Shown piece after piece: positions 63,298 to 64,000 of a stretch of 64,000 bases of DNA. The DNA comes from Streptomyces abyssomicinicus (GTDB lineage Bacteria > Actinomycetota > Actinomycetes > Streptomycetales > Streptomycetaceae). Numbering within the stretch: the stretch's first letter is position 1; each line of letters opens with the position of its first letter. Under the pieces are notes generated by a model. That model was not told the DNA's origin. It made no database searches and saw nothing but the letters and a program-made list of their open reading frames with translations. Position numbers and translations under genes: made by a program. The stretch is from assembly GCF_008974245.1 (NCBI RefSeq), contig NZ_BBZI01000006.1, positions 1 to 64,000 of the forward strand. The letters are read 5' to 3'.

Positions 63298-64000
63298 CTC
63301 TCACGACTACCACGACGACCACGTCCGCCGACGAAGCGGTGGCGGAGCGCGCCCGCCCGGCGGCTTCGCTCGCCCGCACGCCCACCGGGCCGCGGAAGGT
63401 CTCGCAGCGCCGCATCTTCACCTCCATCCTCTGGCGGGACGTGCTGGTCACGGTCCGTCAGCCGTGGCTGTTCCTCGCGGAGGCGCTGCTCCAGCCCCTG
63501 TTCATCCTGTTCGTCTTCGGCAAGGTCCTCGCCGACATGAACTACGTCGACGAGAGCTATGTGCCGCTGCTGTTGCCGGGCATCGTCGGCCTGACGGCCT
63601 TCATCAGCGCGCTGCAGGCCACCGCGCTGCCGCTGGTCATGGACTTCTCCTACTCCAAGGAGATCGAGGACCGGCTGATGGCCCCGGTCGGCGTCCGCCT
63701 GGTCGCCCTGGAGAAGATCCTGTTCGGCGGCATCCGCGGATTCGTCGCCGCCGCGCTCATGGTGCCGGTGGGGATCCTGATCCTCGGCGTGCCGTGGTGG
63801 CCGGCCTCGTCCCTGCCGGCGATCGTCGGCGTGCTCGTCCTCGGCTCGCTGCTGGGCGGGGCGCTCGGCCTGGTGCTCGGCACGATGGTTCCGGCCCGCC
63901 GGGTGGGTGTGGTCTTCGGCCTGGCGCTGACGCCGCTGATGTTCACCGCGGCAGCCCAGTACTCGCTGCTCAGCCTGCACGGTCTGCGCTGGTTCCAGGT
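63294..64000 (+). CDS. ABC-2 type transporter permease, partial (runs off right edge)
   Basis: The frame starts at GTG 63294, overlapping the ATPase stop (GTGA), and stays open to the window end (235 codons visible). A Thr-rich N-terminus precedes an ABC-2 membrane domain: ILWRDVLVTVRQPWLFLAEALLQPLFILFVFG, then several hydrophobic spans (LLLPGIVGLTAFISALQ, AALMVPVGILILGV, IVGVLVLGSLLGGALGLVLG). The polar loop YSKEIEDRLMAPV is typical of DrrB-like permeases. It forms an exporter with the upstream ATPase. Confidence 0.9.

Overview
The window is about 72-74% G+C by eye and reads as actinobacterial DNA, most likely Streptomyces. Third codon positions are nearly all G/C. It carries an A-factor-receptor-type TetR, two SARP activators, giant modular polyketide synthases (PKSs) and several apparently leaderless genes. 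No rRNA, tRNA, CRISPR array or transposase was seen.

Layout. (1) 1-8.3 kb is a biosynthetic block on the + strand. It holds the tail of an acyl-CoA carboxylase beta subunit, a ScbR-like repressor with two candidate operators in front of SARP-1, a tandem acyl carrier protein (ACP), a degenerate ketosynthase-like protein, an Sfp-type phosphopantetheinyl transferase, a divergent acyl-CoA dehydrogenase-like protein and a TrmB/LuxR-type regulator. (2) 8.4-29.4 kb looks like a plasmid backbone. It has parA/parB with six copies of the palindrome TATCACGSCGTGATA, a primase-polymerase plus superfamily-3 helicase beside 15 iterons (GCGACYGAA), a tyrosine recombinase, and paired winged-helix proteins next to three near-identical 24-bp palindromes. 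Cargo includes an AbiEii-type toxin pair, SGNH hydrolase/TetR, VOC, ECF42 sigma/DGPF and small unknown proteins. (3) 29.4-64 kb is a PKS-NRPS (nonribosomal peptide synthetase) cluster that runs off the right edge. It has SARP-2, a C-A-PCP NRPS module, an AsnO-like hydroxylase, an MqnA-type chorismate dehydratase, PKS-1 (CoA-ligase loading module plus one module), a DUF5988 protein, an FAD oxidoreductase, a type II thioesterase, PKS-2 (three modules) and an ABC exporter.

How the right-hand genes may work together (inference). The MqnA paralogue would make 3-[(1-carboxyvinyl)oxy]benzoate from chorismate. The CoA-ligase domain of PKS-1 would load that acid, or a product derived from it. PKS-1 would add one malonyl unit reduced to an enoyl, and PKS-2 three malonyl units each reduced to a hydroxyl (predicted KR types B, A, A). 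Separately, AsnO-like chemistry and an A domain with an Asn-like code would supply 3-hydroxyasparagine. No thioesterase domain ends the assembly line seen here, so release or further PKS genes probably lie beyond the window.

The plasmid block sits between two SARP-headed biosynthetic blocks. The window could be part of a large (possibly linear) plasmid carrying biosynthetic clusters, or a plasmid integrated into a chromosome; the sequence does not decide between them.
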